Positions 43,719 through 54,710 of a stretch of DNA of 64,000 nt are shown here, piece after piece. Source of the stretch: Agapanthus africanus (Eukaryota; Streptophyta; Magnoliopsida; Asparagales; Amaryllidaceae). Within the stretch, counting starts at the first letter, position 1; each line of letters begins with the position of its first letter. The notes under the pieces were generated by a model. The model saw nothing but the letters and a program-made list of their open reading frames with translations, made no database searches and had not been told where the DNA came from. A program made the translations under genes and the position numbers. The stretch spans positions 257,944,867 through 258,008,866 of the forward strand of contig CM057342.1 of the NCBI GenBank assembly GCA_030015575.1. Direction: 5' to 3'.

Positions 43719-45482
43719 TCATATGAGGGGGTCAAAAATCATTGGTCGATACCAAGTTTTGCAAAGACCGAAAGTTAACACCAACCATTCAAAATTTTTA
43801 TCAATGCAGTGCTCTGGTTGGTGGAAGAAGAAGTGGGGAAAGGGTAAGTGGTGGAATAGAATGTGTGTGCGTCTCATTTTGGAGAGACGATGCAGTGAAT
43901 GTGATGGATTGCTCGCATTCTTTTTACAGTTCAGAAGAAGGGGTGGAGGTTCAATTTCATTGATTGGGGGATGATTCATCTCAACACCCGTGTCATTCAA
44001 AAATGCGAGTTCATCAGCGAAGATTTCCTCAAAAGTTTCATCAATACCCCGAAGAATAATGTCATCACAAGGTGCGGGGTGATCTTCAGACTCTAAAAGC
44101 AGTTCATAATCATTGTTAATTGTTGACCCGGACATCTCGGTGGAAGAGTCCGTATGTGTATGATACATAGTTGGGTCAAACAACAACATATGAAAAGAGT
44201 CAAGATCAGTATCAGGAGGATCATCAAATTCGCTGCTGTCGACATCCATTAAGTCGACAGAACAGACCTGAGCAGTAGGTTCGGAGGGTACACTTCCCAA
44301 CTTGTAAATGTTCAGCTCTATTGACCTATTCTCGAAAGATAGGGTCATAGAGCCATTACGACAGTTGATTATAGCGTTGGAAGTGACCAAAAAGGGGCGA
44401 CCTAAAATCACCGGAATTTGATTTCGTGGGTTCGCTACCGGCTGTGTATCAATTACAATAAAGTCCACAGGGAATATAAATTTCCCGATTTTTATTAACA
44501 CATCCTCCAGTTCACCCCTAGGTTTGGTGACTGATCGGTCAGCCATCTGGAGAGTGCAATGGGCTGATTTCAACTCTCCGATCCCTAACTGCTCATAGAC
44601 TGAGAAAGGAAGCAGGTTAACACTTGCGTCTAGATCTAGTAGAGCACGGTTAATGTGTTTTTCCCCAATAGAAATGGAAATAGTAGGATATCCAGGATCC
44701 TTACGTTTCCTCGGTAATTGTTGGGGGAAAGCCGTGTCTACAGTTTTTGCTATGAATATCTTCTTGGGCATTTGTTTCTTCCTCTTTCTAGTGCACAAGT
44801 CTTTAAGAACTTTCGCATACGCTGGGACTTGTTGGATAGCATCTAGAAGAGAGATGTTGATGTTAACCTGTTTAAACATTTCAGTGATCTTCTCTATTTG
44901 TGGACTCAGTGTGTTTCCCCTTAACCGATTTGGGTAAGGAGCTTGAGCAATAAGATCGGGGTCCAACATTGGAGAAGATCGTGTGGGTGGAAACGATCTA
45001 AGAATAGGAGTGGGGATCGTTTTCGGTGGACTAGAAGAGCTGGGCTGAGGTGGCGAGCCTTGTGGGAAGCGAAGAATAGGCTTGCAAGAAGGTGGTGGGG
45101 TAGAAGAACTGGGGTCAGAATTAGAAGTAGAAGTGGAAGGAAAGGTCTCAGCCGGGGTATCATTGATAGATTTTTCAGTGTCATCAATCTCTTCCCCAAC
45201 GTGATTGTCAAGCACTCTCCCAGATCTCAACGTGGTGATTGCATTCATATGATGTGAATAGCCAGGATTGGGTAAAGGTTGAGCTGGGAGTTTCCCTTTC
45301 TCTCTTGCACTCATTTCGGCTTTCAATCGTGCAATTTCTGCTTCCATCGATTTGATACTCTCAGCTTGGGATGCTGAGTTTTTCTTTATATCATCGACGG
45401 AAGTCTTTATTTCAGCCGATACTTGCATGAGATTTGTTAGAAGCAAGTTTATGAATGAAGAGGATTCATCGGTCCCGGTCAA
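43719..45482 (-). CDS. gag C-terminal and aspartic protease region of D
   Basis: 587 codons in the same frame as the gag ORF, separated from it by one TAG stop. The first residue after the stop is encoded by TTG. A coiled-coil-like stretch lies near residues 15-65 (VSAEIKTSVDDIKK...EAEIARLKAEMSARE). A proline-rich linker follows. The retropepsin region reads LLDLDASVNLLPFSVYEQLGIG, DVLIKIGKFIFPVDFIV and VILGRPFL. The usual active-site text is DLGAS; here Gly is Asp (DLDAS), which should harm activity. The ORF ends without RT. It could be a decayed or a gag-donor non-autonomous form. Confidence 0.85.
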   Translation of the reverse strand: MTGTDESSSFINLLLTNLMQVSAEIKTSVDDIKKNSASQAESIKSMEAEIARLKAEMSAREKGKLPAQPLPNPGYSHHMNAITTLRSGRVLDNHVGEEIDDTEKSINDTPAETFPSTSTSNSDPSSSTPPPSCKPILRFPQGSPPQPSSSSPPKTIPTPILRSFPPTRSSPMLDPDLIAQAPYPNRLRGNTLSPQIEKITEMFKQVNINISLLDAIQQVPAYAKVLKDLCTRKRKKQMPKKIFIAKTVDTAFPQQLPRKRKDPGYPTISISIGEKHINRALLDLDASVNLLPFSVYEQLGIGELKSAHCTLQMADRSVTKPRGELEDVLIKIGKFIFPVDFIVIDTQPVANPRNQIPVILGRPFLVTSNAIINCRNGSMTLSFENRSIELNIYKLGSVPSEPTAQVCSVDLMDVDSSEFDDPPDTDLDSFHMLLFDPTMYHTHTDSSTEMSGSTINNDYELLLESEDHPAPCDDIILRGIDETFEEIFADELAFLNDTGVEMNHPPINEIEPPPLLLNCKKNASNPSHSLHRLSKMRRTHILFHHLPFPHFFFHQPEHCIDKNFEWLVLTFGLCKTWYRPMIFDPLI

Positions 45483-46640
45483 CTATAAAGGACTAGATGG
45501 TGCATGTGTGTTGACCGGATTTTGGAAGTTCTGTGATTGGAAGGGGTGCTGACTCAATTGAAGTGGTGGTTGTTGTTGTGGTGGAGGGACCCTTTGAAAA
45601 TTGTTTTGGCTTGGAACCGTGTTTTGAGATTGTGATTGGTTCCAAGCAAAGTTAGGGTGATTCCTCCAACCCTGATTATATGTGGAAGAAAATGGATCGT
45701 TCCTAGGTCTTTGAAAAGCAGAATTGGTATGCTCGTGACCTTGAAACGGAGAATTTCGTGGACATTCTTCCGTCAGATGTGATGGATCAGAACAACATCC
45801 ACATACAGTTTTGGAGAGTGACATTTGATTTAGGGCGGCAGCTAAAAATTTGTTTTCCATAGTCTCGAGTTTCTTGTGTATAGCTGAAATGTCAGCTCTA
45901 ACTCCTATGGAAATATCATTGCCATCCCTAGACAATTGACTCACACCCTCCCACTGTAAAGATTTTTCAGTGAAATCTTCTAGAAATTTCCAGGCTTCCC
46001 CATCATCTTTGGTCATGAAGTTGCCTTGACACATGGATTCGAGGGTCTGTCTTGTGTTAGGATTAATGCCCTCATAAATGATTCGGCACAGTTCCCATCT
46101 AGGGATTCCGTGATGTGGACATTGGACTAACAGATCCTTGAAGCGTTCAAGACATTTTGAAAATTGTTCATTTGGAAGCTGGGTGAATTGATTTATTTCG
46201 CTACGGACTCGAGCTGTTTTATGATGTGGGTAGAATTTCTTAAGGAATGCTTTGACGAATTCTCCCCAGTTTGAAATGGAATGTGCGGTAGTGTTATACA
46301 GCCATTTCTCGGCTATATCCCACAAGGTGAATGGGAGAAGAAGTAGACGCATAGCATCCATAGAAAGCTGTGAGGTACCCATCATTGCGCATACATTTTC
46401 AAATTTGATGATAAAGGCATATGCGTCTTCAGACTCGAGACCGTGAAATTTTGGTAGAAGGTTGATGTATTGGGGTTTAATTTCAAAATTTTCCCCGTTG
46501 GCTGGTGGAATGGAAAGACAGGTGGAAAGGGGACCTCGTGTAGGATAGCACATCTTTTGGAGAGAGATGTGGGGTGGATTCTGTGCACCAACGGACGGCG
46601 ACAGAGTAGTGGTAAAAAAGTTCGATGGAGACGGATCCAT
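45483..46640 (-). CDS. Gag of Athila-like Gypsy element D
   Basis: 385 codons. It has the Athila-type capsid region NFEIKPQYINLLPKFHGL, then MRLLLLPFTLWDIAEKWLYN, FVKAFLKKFYPHHKT and RFKDLLVQCPHHGIPRWEL at about residues 50-190. An intact CCHC zinc knuckle (C-GC-C-SDPS-H-LTEE-C) is at about 280-293. The C-terminus is rich in Gln and Asn. The length and layout suit a complete Gag that could package element RNA. It is followed in frame, after one stop codon, by the protease ORF. Confidence 0.9.
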   Translation of the reverse strand: MDPSPSNFFTTTLSPSVGAQNPPHISLQKMCYPTRGPLSTCLSIPPANGENFEIKPQYINLLPKFHGLESEDAYAFIIKFENVCAMMGTSQLSMDAMRLLLLPFTLWDIAEKWLYNTTAHSISNWGEFVKAFLKKFYPHHKTARVRSEINQFTQLPNEQFSKCLERFKDLLVQCPHHGIPRWELCRIIYEGINPNTRQTLESMCQGNFMTKDDGEAWKFLEDFTEKSLQWEGVSQLSRDGNDISIGVRADISAIHKKLETMENKFLAAALNQMSLSKTVCGCCSDPSHLTEECPRNSPFQGHEHTNSAFQRPRNDPFSSTYNQGWRNHPNFAWNQSQSQNTVPSQNNFQRVPPPQQQPPLQLSQHPFQSQNFQNPVNTHAPSSPL

Positions 46641-47728
46641 CGGTGTAGGTGTGGTGGTGGGTAAAGAAGAGGCAAATGTAAAAATACCGACTTTTGGGTC
46701 GATTGAGGGGACGCGGACTAAACGGGCACTAGAATCCTGTGTCCAGCCTATTTTGCACTAAAAAGGGTTAGTACAAGTGGCAGCGTGGCTTATAATTAGG
46801 GGAAATGATGAATGTGTTGGTGTTGATTTTGAAAATTATACGGATTTTTGAAAAAATGATGCGATCACAACAAATGCAACAAGCAATACCCTAAAATCTA
46901 TTGGTCACTTAGGTCAGGCTCTAGACCGTTCCTAACTGCCAAAAGACAAGTCGCAGGATAAATCCTCCACTGCCTCTTTGTCCCCCTGTGGCCAGATAAG
47001 TGTCAGGTAAGTGGGAAGGTACTCCACTACGTAAGTAGTGGGCCTAATTAATAACCACTAGCCTTCGACACACTTGCCTTAGACACCACAAGAAAACGCG
47101 GATAAGCAATGAATTACCCACGGCCTTCTTCTGTCCTAAGTGAGCGCGACGGTCCTTAGAGTCATCTCTTGATATTTTTTAGTTAATGAGGGTAAATGCG
47201 GATGCAATTTTGTGATTTTCGGGGCTTAGGAAGGGTAATGAACTCCCCACCTAATCTGGATTTGGTCTTTACCCCTTAATGTCCATATTAATTATGCAAA
47301 CAACCACAAAAATCAAACAAGCACAATTTTTTTTTTGCGGCGCTGCGATTTATTTGCAAAGAAACCTGCACAAAATGTTAATTGGAGCAGATTTTGAGAG
47401 AGATAAGAAAGTTAGAGACTCACAGAGCAATTTTGGTACAGTGAAGCGTCAAGGCTGCCGCGGAACCACCGCAGGAGGTGGGTCTTTGCCGCGTAATCGT
47501 GGTGGGGGAAAGAGATCACTGCACAGAATTTTAGGACAATGCTTCTGTTGCTCCCTTTAGCTTTCTGGAATATTCAGAAATTTTTTTCTCCAGCTCCAAT
47601 AATTTCAGATTTCCTCGCAATCAAATCACAACAAAACGTATTAGTGTTTGCGCGAATTTTGATCTAAAAAATTGTAATGGAATAAACTTTTCAACTCAAA
47701 TTTCAAAATACGAACAATTAGCGCACTA
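46641..47728 (-). other. 5' leader of D
   Basis: About 1.1 kb between primer site and gag with no convincing ORF. It holds a GC-rich stretch at about 47455-47515 (CTGCCGCGGAACCACCGC), a relative of the CCGCGG doublet seen in D's LTR. Confidence 0.6.
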
Positions 47729-47746
47729 TCCCTGGCAACGGCGCCA
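47729..47746 (-). other. primer binding site of D, Athila type
   Basis: The minus strand reads TGGCGCCGTTGCCAGGGA beside the LTR, the classic Athila primer site (tRNA-Asp type). It also fixes the orientation of D. Confidence 0.93.
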
Positions 47747-47748
47747 TT

Positions 47749-49605
47749 TGATTGATCGTTTCTTTGTGTGTCGGTAAGTAAATGAATAGAAATCATAATC
47801 AAAGAATTATTTGACCGCAATCAATAACGGTGTCGGATTGTAGCGCGTTAGTAAGTGCGGATCGTCCACAGGGATTGCGCGATTCGTTCGTATTTTGTTT
47901 TGTTTGAATCGAAAATTTAATAGAAAAGAAAAGCGAAAATGATTCAAGATTTTTATCGATGAGTTTCAAGAATCAAAGTCTAATCAAGAATCAAGAAAAC
48001 GATAAACATCAAGAATCAAGAAAGATAGAATTCCAATTGATTTAGGTTTCATGATTTGAAGTAAAGCTCGTAGGAATCGATTAGATCGTACATGTGATGA
48101 AGACTAACAATTACCGTTTCTTATCCATTAACAAGTTGATGCTAAATCGATGTAGATTCATCGAGGATCAAGGATCTTGCGAAGAATTAGGGTTCCTCAT
48201 CCTATCCTTTATCCTTTCGATGAATCAAATTCACTAGATAGCTTCTAGGAAATCGAATGATCGATCGTTGATCTCTAAATCGTGCGAAAAGAATCAAGAA
48301 TGCATTTCGCATCGATCTAGATCATCGATCACTCAATTTCAAGAATTTACAATTGTTATAGGACTTAAGAAAACGTTTCAAGAATTGTCAACATCATCAT
48401 TCTACAATCATCTCGATTCCTCCACGAGCGGAGTTTTACTCAAGCATCATCACGAAGAATACATTCAAGAATTGAATATGAATCATAATGCTCGAATTGA
48501 AATATAAGCAAGTTTAAAGAATCATCACCTTTATTTATTTCAACAATTAGTTACAACTCTCAAGAACTACAAGAGGAAGGAACTTTGATTGTCGAATCTT
48601 GTGTTGCATCGGCTCCTTGAGTCGTTGATCGGCTTGGATCTCGTGCTCCGTTGAAGTCCGGCTTCGCTTCTAAAGGTTGGTTGAAGACTTGCTCGCTAGA
48701 ACTCAAAGGATCTTGAATTTGAGGTTTGGATTAGGGTTAGGGTTTGGCACAAGCCGTGTCACTCGACTTGTGGGTGGAAGAGATGAGAGAATGAAGAAGA
48801 AGAGAGTGATTCAACAACTAAAGATTAGCAACTTTGAACCACCAAAGATTGATTAACCCTTAACCCTTAGATCTAGGCTTCTTTTTATAGACTTCCAAAA
48901 CCCTAGATCTAGGATTCAAAATTTGAATTTCCCTCCAAAAGTTTGTTAGCTAGAGAGGCTTCTAGAAGTAGTTAGTTAGAGGGAGCTTCTAGAACTAGGT
49001 TGTTAGGAGCTTAATTAGCTTAATCAAGATTAGGTTAATTTAATGATCCTAGCTGATCTGGCAGAAACTTCGAGGGAATTCTGGAATTTGACATATCATT
49101 CTAAAGTGTAGGTACTGAGATAGGAATAATGCAGCAAAACTGGAGTGCTGACGTGGTAATACCGCCGCGGATCCGCGGCACGTGCCAGCTTATGCCGCGG
49201 ATCCGCGGTCACGTGACAGGGGCACAGTGCCATTTTTCTTCTGTTGCTTTGGGATTCCTTTAGGGTATGTATCTGATATATTGATTCTTAAAATGCTTTC
49301 CGGATTACTTCCAGATCTGAGTCATTGAGTTGGCGTATTTTTTATCAGCAATTTGACAAATTTGGCCATTCTTCTGGATTTACCTGCACAGACTTCGAAA
49401 CACAAGTTGCGCAATATAGGAATGATGCGATGCTATGATAAACAGTCAATTTCCCTAAAAATGCCGGTTTTAGAGTCTAACACATGCAATCTGATATTTT
49501 ACGACTGTTTTGCTAATATGTGCAATATGAATACCGAACAGCTCTAGATGAGTGCAAATGATAAGGAAATTGCCGTGTTAAAAATGCAGTATTTTCGACT
49601 GATCA
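47749..49605 (-). repeat. 5' LTR of D
   Basis: 1857 bp, intact, from TGATTGATCG to ACTGATCA. It shows the uninterrupted B2 target near 48178 and has the CCGCGG doublet at 49161-49220. The repeated small ORFs seen here (79 and 64 codons) also occur in the other LTR and are not genes. Confidence 0.95.
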
Positions 49606-50518
49606 GGTGGCGTGACGAGCAACAAACACCTTCTGATCCTCGGTATGGTAGAACAGATATCCTAGAGAATTTTTAGGATATCCTATAAACTTGGACAAAA
49701 CTGACCGTGCCTGAAGTTTATCCGGATTTTGTACTTTTATATAGGCCGAACAACCTCATATCTTAATATGTTCAAGATATGGTCTTTTGCCACTCCATAT
49801 TTCATATGGAATTTTATGCATAGATTTGGATGGAACCTGATTCAATACGTATGTTGCCATCTGAAGCGCGTGCCCTCAGAATGAAAGAGGCAACCCAACA
49901 TTGCTCGTCATGGAGTGAACCATATCCAATAGGGTACGATTCCTCCGCTCTGATACACCATTGTGCTGTAATATATACGGAGGAGTAAGCTGAGAGAGAA
50001 TTCCATTCTCTTTTAAATAGTCGAGGAATTCCGTACTTAAGTACTTCCCTCCTCTATCAGATCGAAAGATCTTGATACTTTTGCCAGTCTGGTTCTCCAC
50101 TTCGCTCTTATATTCCTTGAATTTCTCAAAAAGTTTGGATTTGTGTTTTATGAGAAATACATATCTGAATCTAGAGAGATCATCAGTGAATGTAATGAAG
50201 TACGAGAACCCTCCCCTTGCATGTATAAACATTGGACCACATACATCACTATGTATGAGTCCCAAGAGCTTTGTTGCTCTTTCTCCGTATCCGGTGAACG
50301 GAGATTTGGTCATCTTCCTTTTGAGACAAGACTGACATGTTTCATAGGATGAAAATTCGAACGGATTCAGATATCCATTTTTATGCAACTTAGACAGTCT
50401 TTCTCATTGATATGACCAAGTCTACAATGCCACAAGTAGGTTTCGTTTGTAGTTGAACTGTTTCTCTTGCGTGTGTTTTGTATATTGAAAACCGTGTTTT
50501 AATTTAGAACGTAGATAC
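49606..50518 (-). pseudogene. integrase region of Copia A
   Basis: The main fragment at 49876-50388 reads [20 protein letters not shown] (zinc part), [12 protein letters not shown] (first Asp), FRSDRGGKYLSTEF (second Asp) and [14 protein letters not shown] (catalytic Glu), so the DDE residues are intact. It lacks the HxxxH half in frame and is decayed beyond 49876. The piece stops at the GATAC site where S1 inserted. Confidence 0.9.
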
Positions 50519-52741
50519 TGTTAGTTGTATGTATGCCCTAGAGGCCAGTATTGTACAAATGATATATATTGTATTGGATGCTTGGACATATATAGAGAGG
50601 ACTTTCTTGCTCGATATGATAGTATGCTATCTGGTTGCTCTTTATCTTAACATGTATACTTGTCTCTTGATACTGTCTTATAGTTACATGTTGGTAAAGC
50701 CCTTAGGATATGTACTTGACTACCAGGACTATGATGCAGATCTTACTAGTAGGGCCATGGTAGTCTATAAGTACATCCTTTAATGTTCCTAGTCGTAGGT
50801 GTATCGAGATAGGGCATCGATATACCAGAGTAGACTAGCTATACGCTTCTCGACCCATGAGATAGGCGATGGATGATCCTATATCCATTGGTGTTTGACA
50901 TCAGAGATGGTATACGGGTGCTCAGTGGAGACTGGGTACACTGGATGGACTCGCCGAGAACTCCCAGATGGTATTATACCTCACATCAGATGGCAGTTCT
51001 CTGGTGACACTTATGCAGGTTAGTCTGTAGACCCGAGATCGTCATAGAGTCTTGTGTGATTCCCACTGTGCTTTGATTTCCACCTTACCACGTCCAAGAG
51101 GGCATGAAAAATGGTGGTTTTTGGGTACAGTCCCGAGTCACATGGAGGCAATGAGCGATAGGAAGGGTTTCGTCTCTCCTGGTATTGGGGGTTGATGTTG
51201 CGCTGTGCTCGATTGGCCATAACAGGGAAGTCCCTGGCCAAGGCTGATTTAGAGATTTACTGGTAAGTGTTACCAGTAGTTTCTCGACCTGTTATGAGCT
51301 TCACATCGGCACGACTTATCGGTTATTGGGGTCTGACGTTTACCACCCCTAGACTTGATATGCGACATATCAGACGAGGAGACCGGACTGTACGGCAAGT
51401 GTTACCGTTAGGCTTTTACAGGAGTTGGAGCGGGCTTGCTTGCTGATCTTCTGATCGCTCAATACCCGGGTAGCCGTTACGTCCAGCTAGTACCGCTGAC
51501 GGCTTGTGGGTGCTTGATGTGATCATCACCTACTGCCGGCGTATTGACGAGTCTTTAGAGTCCTACATAGAGGTTTTACTGGCTCAGGCAAAACGAAATA
51601 GGAGCGCATATGTGATATGTGCGGGACCGAGAATAATGCGTGTATGTGATACCGTATTCTATTCTCCCGACTTTTTGTATCGGTCGGTTATATGTGATAT
51701 AGCCGGGTTATCGAATCAAGGGTTGATTCGATAAGTCGATACATTGGATGTTAGTCAGTTATATGAGATATAACCGGATTATTAAGTCAAGTGTTGATTT
51801 AATAATTTAGTGTATAATTGTATATTTGATATACTAATTTACATTAACTAACATTTGTTCACTTAAGGATTTTTCTCACATGTGCACAACTTTAATATAT
51901 ATGTGATATATATTAAAATGTGTTTTCTTTTTGTATCATGGTTGTTGATACACATAACATGGGTGTATAAGACATACACCATTCTAATTTTAGTGGAGAG
52001 GTTTTTATATTTAAAGTAAATCTAAATTGGTTGATATTTGTTAAGTGCATGAAGCTTGTAGAAGCTTTTTAGTGCTTTGACAAATTCAACTCAATTTGTT
52101 TTACTTAAGATATTTAGTTAACCCAACCATTAGAATTAGCCATGGTTATGTCTCTACATGAGTTAGTATATGATATTCACTCACCCATGGTTAGCTTACA
52201 CATTTGATCATTATCCTCATCTTTTCATTTGTTCATCTTCTTCTTCTTTGAGCAAAAGAAAAGCCTGCAAGGGTTTTCAAAAGAGAGTGAAACATTGTGA
52301 GAAAATAAATTCTAAAGTGAACCCACTTCCTATTTCTCCATCCTCTACTAGACTAGCACTTTAGTTTAGGGTGTTTGCTTCACTAATTCTCTAGTTAGTG
52401 AAGTAGAAGCTTGAGTTGGCATCCCCTCGACGTAGATCATCTTCGGCCTCGAAGACTTCAAGCAAGGACGCTCTTTTAGCCTCGTGAAGCTATGCAAGAG
52501 TCCGGGAGAATCACGATCGCAGCGAAGGGACTTCAACAAGGAGCTAATAAAGTGAAAGACTGATCTATAAAGGTTGTATTTTCTTCTTCACTTAGATAGT
52601 AAAGATGTTTAGTTGCATATGAAACCCTAATAATCTAGCAAAGATCCCGTCTTTGGGTTGTTCGGCACGTCTAAATTTTTATCCGGGCATGGTTGATGCC
52701 TTATAAACCCTTGTATGAGTGCCAAGGAACCCTACAGATAC
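50514..52741 (+). mobile_element. solo LTR S1 of the B-type Copia family, GATAC duplication
   Basis: The LTR at 50519-52736 (2218 bp), TGTTAGTTGTATG to CCCTACA, is flanked by GATAC at 50514-50518 and 52737-52741. There is no internal sequence, so it arose by recombination between two LTRs. The cut lies in A, where element C has the uninterrupted sequence at about 63765. Confidence 0.96.
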
Positions 52742-54107
52742 CATTATACAGTGTACCTTTTGCAACCAATACCCGATTAAGGTAAATGCTGATATTTCTA
52801 TCTAGAACAAAGTTATATTCATCTTTATCAAGTAAAGAAACTTATATGATATTGTAAAATATGCAAGGTACATAATAGCGGTTGTTCAAAATCATAGTAT
52901 TGCCGCTTGGCAATACTGGGCGATATTCACCGACGGAAGCAGTATCAACTTGTGCTCCGTTCCCTACTCCGAGGGACATATCACCAGGTCCAACCATTCT
53001 TCTTTTTCTCAGTCTCTGTAATAAATTACAGATATGAGATCTTGATCCGGTATCCAGTACCCAGGAGGTAAGACTGGCTAAAAAACAGTTCTCAATAACA
53101 AGAACACCTGAAAGAGACGCAATAGTATGCTTCTTCTTCACCGGGGTCATCAAGGAATTCATGCAATTCTTTTTACCTTTCTTAAGCTCGTGACATTCGT
53201 CACAAGTTAGAGCCGAATCGATATTCCCCATCTCTGAATAAGAATCTGTGTCGGTCAAGTCATACATTTTATTACCTTGATTAAGGCGTGACATACTTGC
53301 TACCTGGAGAGAGAGAAAAGAAACACTTAGCATGCGTTCTTGAAAGTTTAGATTGGTTATTATTTTATCTTAAACATGATGGCTCCCTCAGTTTTTTCAA
53401 ATTCTCCTTCAAATCTTAAAAGGTGAACTGGTCAGGATCATTAACACCTTACAAGTTCACTAACCGTTCAGCCAGTTGGGTGTTGGTACTTCGAGGGAGG
53501 ATTCATGTGCTCTCGCACGGACCTAATTAAAATAAACCTTGTTTCCGCAGAGGCGTAGCCCCGTTAACACTTTTCTAGACACCTAATAGGTTAGCTAATT
53601 ATGAAGTGAAAAATATTTCTCAAGAGTAATCCTACTCATCCGTAGGATCGAGATCCAACTATCATCGCATGATAACCTAGATGGATGCTGCTCTAGTCAT
53701 CACACTCCAAAAAATATAAAACACTAGCAAGTTTCCTCTATATTTAAAACTCGCGATGGGTTTTTTACCCCTAACGAATTTATGATCTTGACAATGCCAA
53801 CATATCATAAACCGCTAGTCAAGTTCGGCCCGTCATTATCTTGACTAATTTAGACCCACCCGCATAACCCTTGACAATGCCAACATAGCAATGCGACTGT
53901 CCTAAATAATCGGAAACAAAACTACAAACAAGCAATACTCAGCTACCGATCGCTACGCCTTGACAATGCCAAAATACGTAATATGAATACTAAGTAATAC
54001 TTGTAAGAAATTACAGAGGGCTACGGCTGGTTTTTGGCTAAAACCTTTAACGTAATGAACTTGATATCGTTGAAGAAACCGAGTAGTTTTGAAAATGAGT
54101 GGTTTAG
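52742..54107 (-). pseudogene. gag end and protease of Copia A, with structured upstream region
   Basis: The ORF at 52842-53333 reads RLNQGNKMYDL, then CDECHELKKGKKNC, which aligns to a CCHC knuckle with His replaced by Lys. It then reads SGVLVIENC and SWVLDTGSRSHICN, with an intact DTG protease site, and NNRYYVPCIFYNII. Upstream on the minus strand is a CTCTCTCTCCAG acceptor-like site at about 53310. Three loop-motif hairpins lie at 53777-53815, 53859-53896 and 53946-53986. Confidence 0.85.
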
Positions 54108-54225
54108 TGTAACAACCCTAAATTTCCTATACAAGTTTTTACAAAAAATTTTCAAAAATCCATAAAGGGGTATTTATTGCCTGAGCACAAGACTTAAGTA
54201 ATTAATTAGCAATTTAATTACAAGA

Positions 54226-54300
54226 AGGAGCTTGTAGCTCATTGGTAATACCTTGCATTGCTGAACCAAGCCACCAGAGTTCAAATCCAATGCCCCACAT
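54226..54300 (+). other. tRNA-like module with A and B boxes inside S2
   Basis: TAGCTCATTGG (54235-54245) resembles a Pol III A box and AGTTCAAATCC (54278-54288) a B box, with about 32 bp between them. A tRNA gene would need a folded acceptor stem, which I do not see clearly, so this is tRNA-derived or tRNA-like rather than a functional tRNA. Confidence 0.5.
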
Positions 54301-54702
54301 TATTTTTTAATATTATTTTGTTTTGAATTTTATACAAGCCCAACAGTTAACACGTGAGAACTCCAGATTTTCCCACTACACCCATAAAACTGAAAGTACC
54401 AGTGACTACCTCCGGCGACCCCCCACCTTCCCCATGCCTGACTCGGCCCGACTCGGCCGAGTCGGCCGGCGGACCGGCCGACTCGGGCCGGCACTGCCGG
54501 CCGGACTCGGCTGGACGGCCGAGTCCCTAACACCAAGTTTGTGGCTTTTCCTCTTCTCAACATCCCTGCACACTCCATTTATTTGGATCGTTTAGAGAGA
54601 GCCCATTAACCACCATTTACTCCATTTTTTAAAATGATTTTCAATACATTTTTACATTTTTTAAATTAAAACCCTATACCTACCCTAACCCTAGACTAAC
54701 CC

Positions 54703-54710
54703 TATAAATA
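54703..54710 (+). promoter_or_regulatory. TATA box of S2 LTR
   Basis: TATAAATA about 600 bp into the LTR. With AATAAA at 56881-56886 this gives a long R region, a common plan for these LTRs. Confidence 0.6.

Larger units (their letters stand above)
30038..49610 (-). mobile_element. Athila-like Gypsy element D, gag-protease only, interrupted by B2
   Basis: LTRs are at 30043-42290 (interrupted) and 47749-49605, with target duplication GGCGG (30038-30042) against GGTGG (49606-49610); element C shows GGTGG in the uninterrupted sequence. Without B2 the element is about 9.16 kb. On the minus strand the order is 5' LTR (right), Asp-type primer site, gag, protease, a 1.4-kb non-coding region, purine tract, 3' LTR (left). 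No RT, RNase H or integrase is present, so it is non-autonomous. By eye the LTRs differ by roughly 1-2 percent plus one 12-bp indel, which accounts for 1845 versus 1857 bp. Confidence 0.94.

Noticed and set aside
45481-45487. Programmed readthrough of the TAG between gag and protease of D
   Set aside because: Possible, but the protease active site is already altered and no flanking readthrough signal is evident. A simple stop mutation fits as well.
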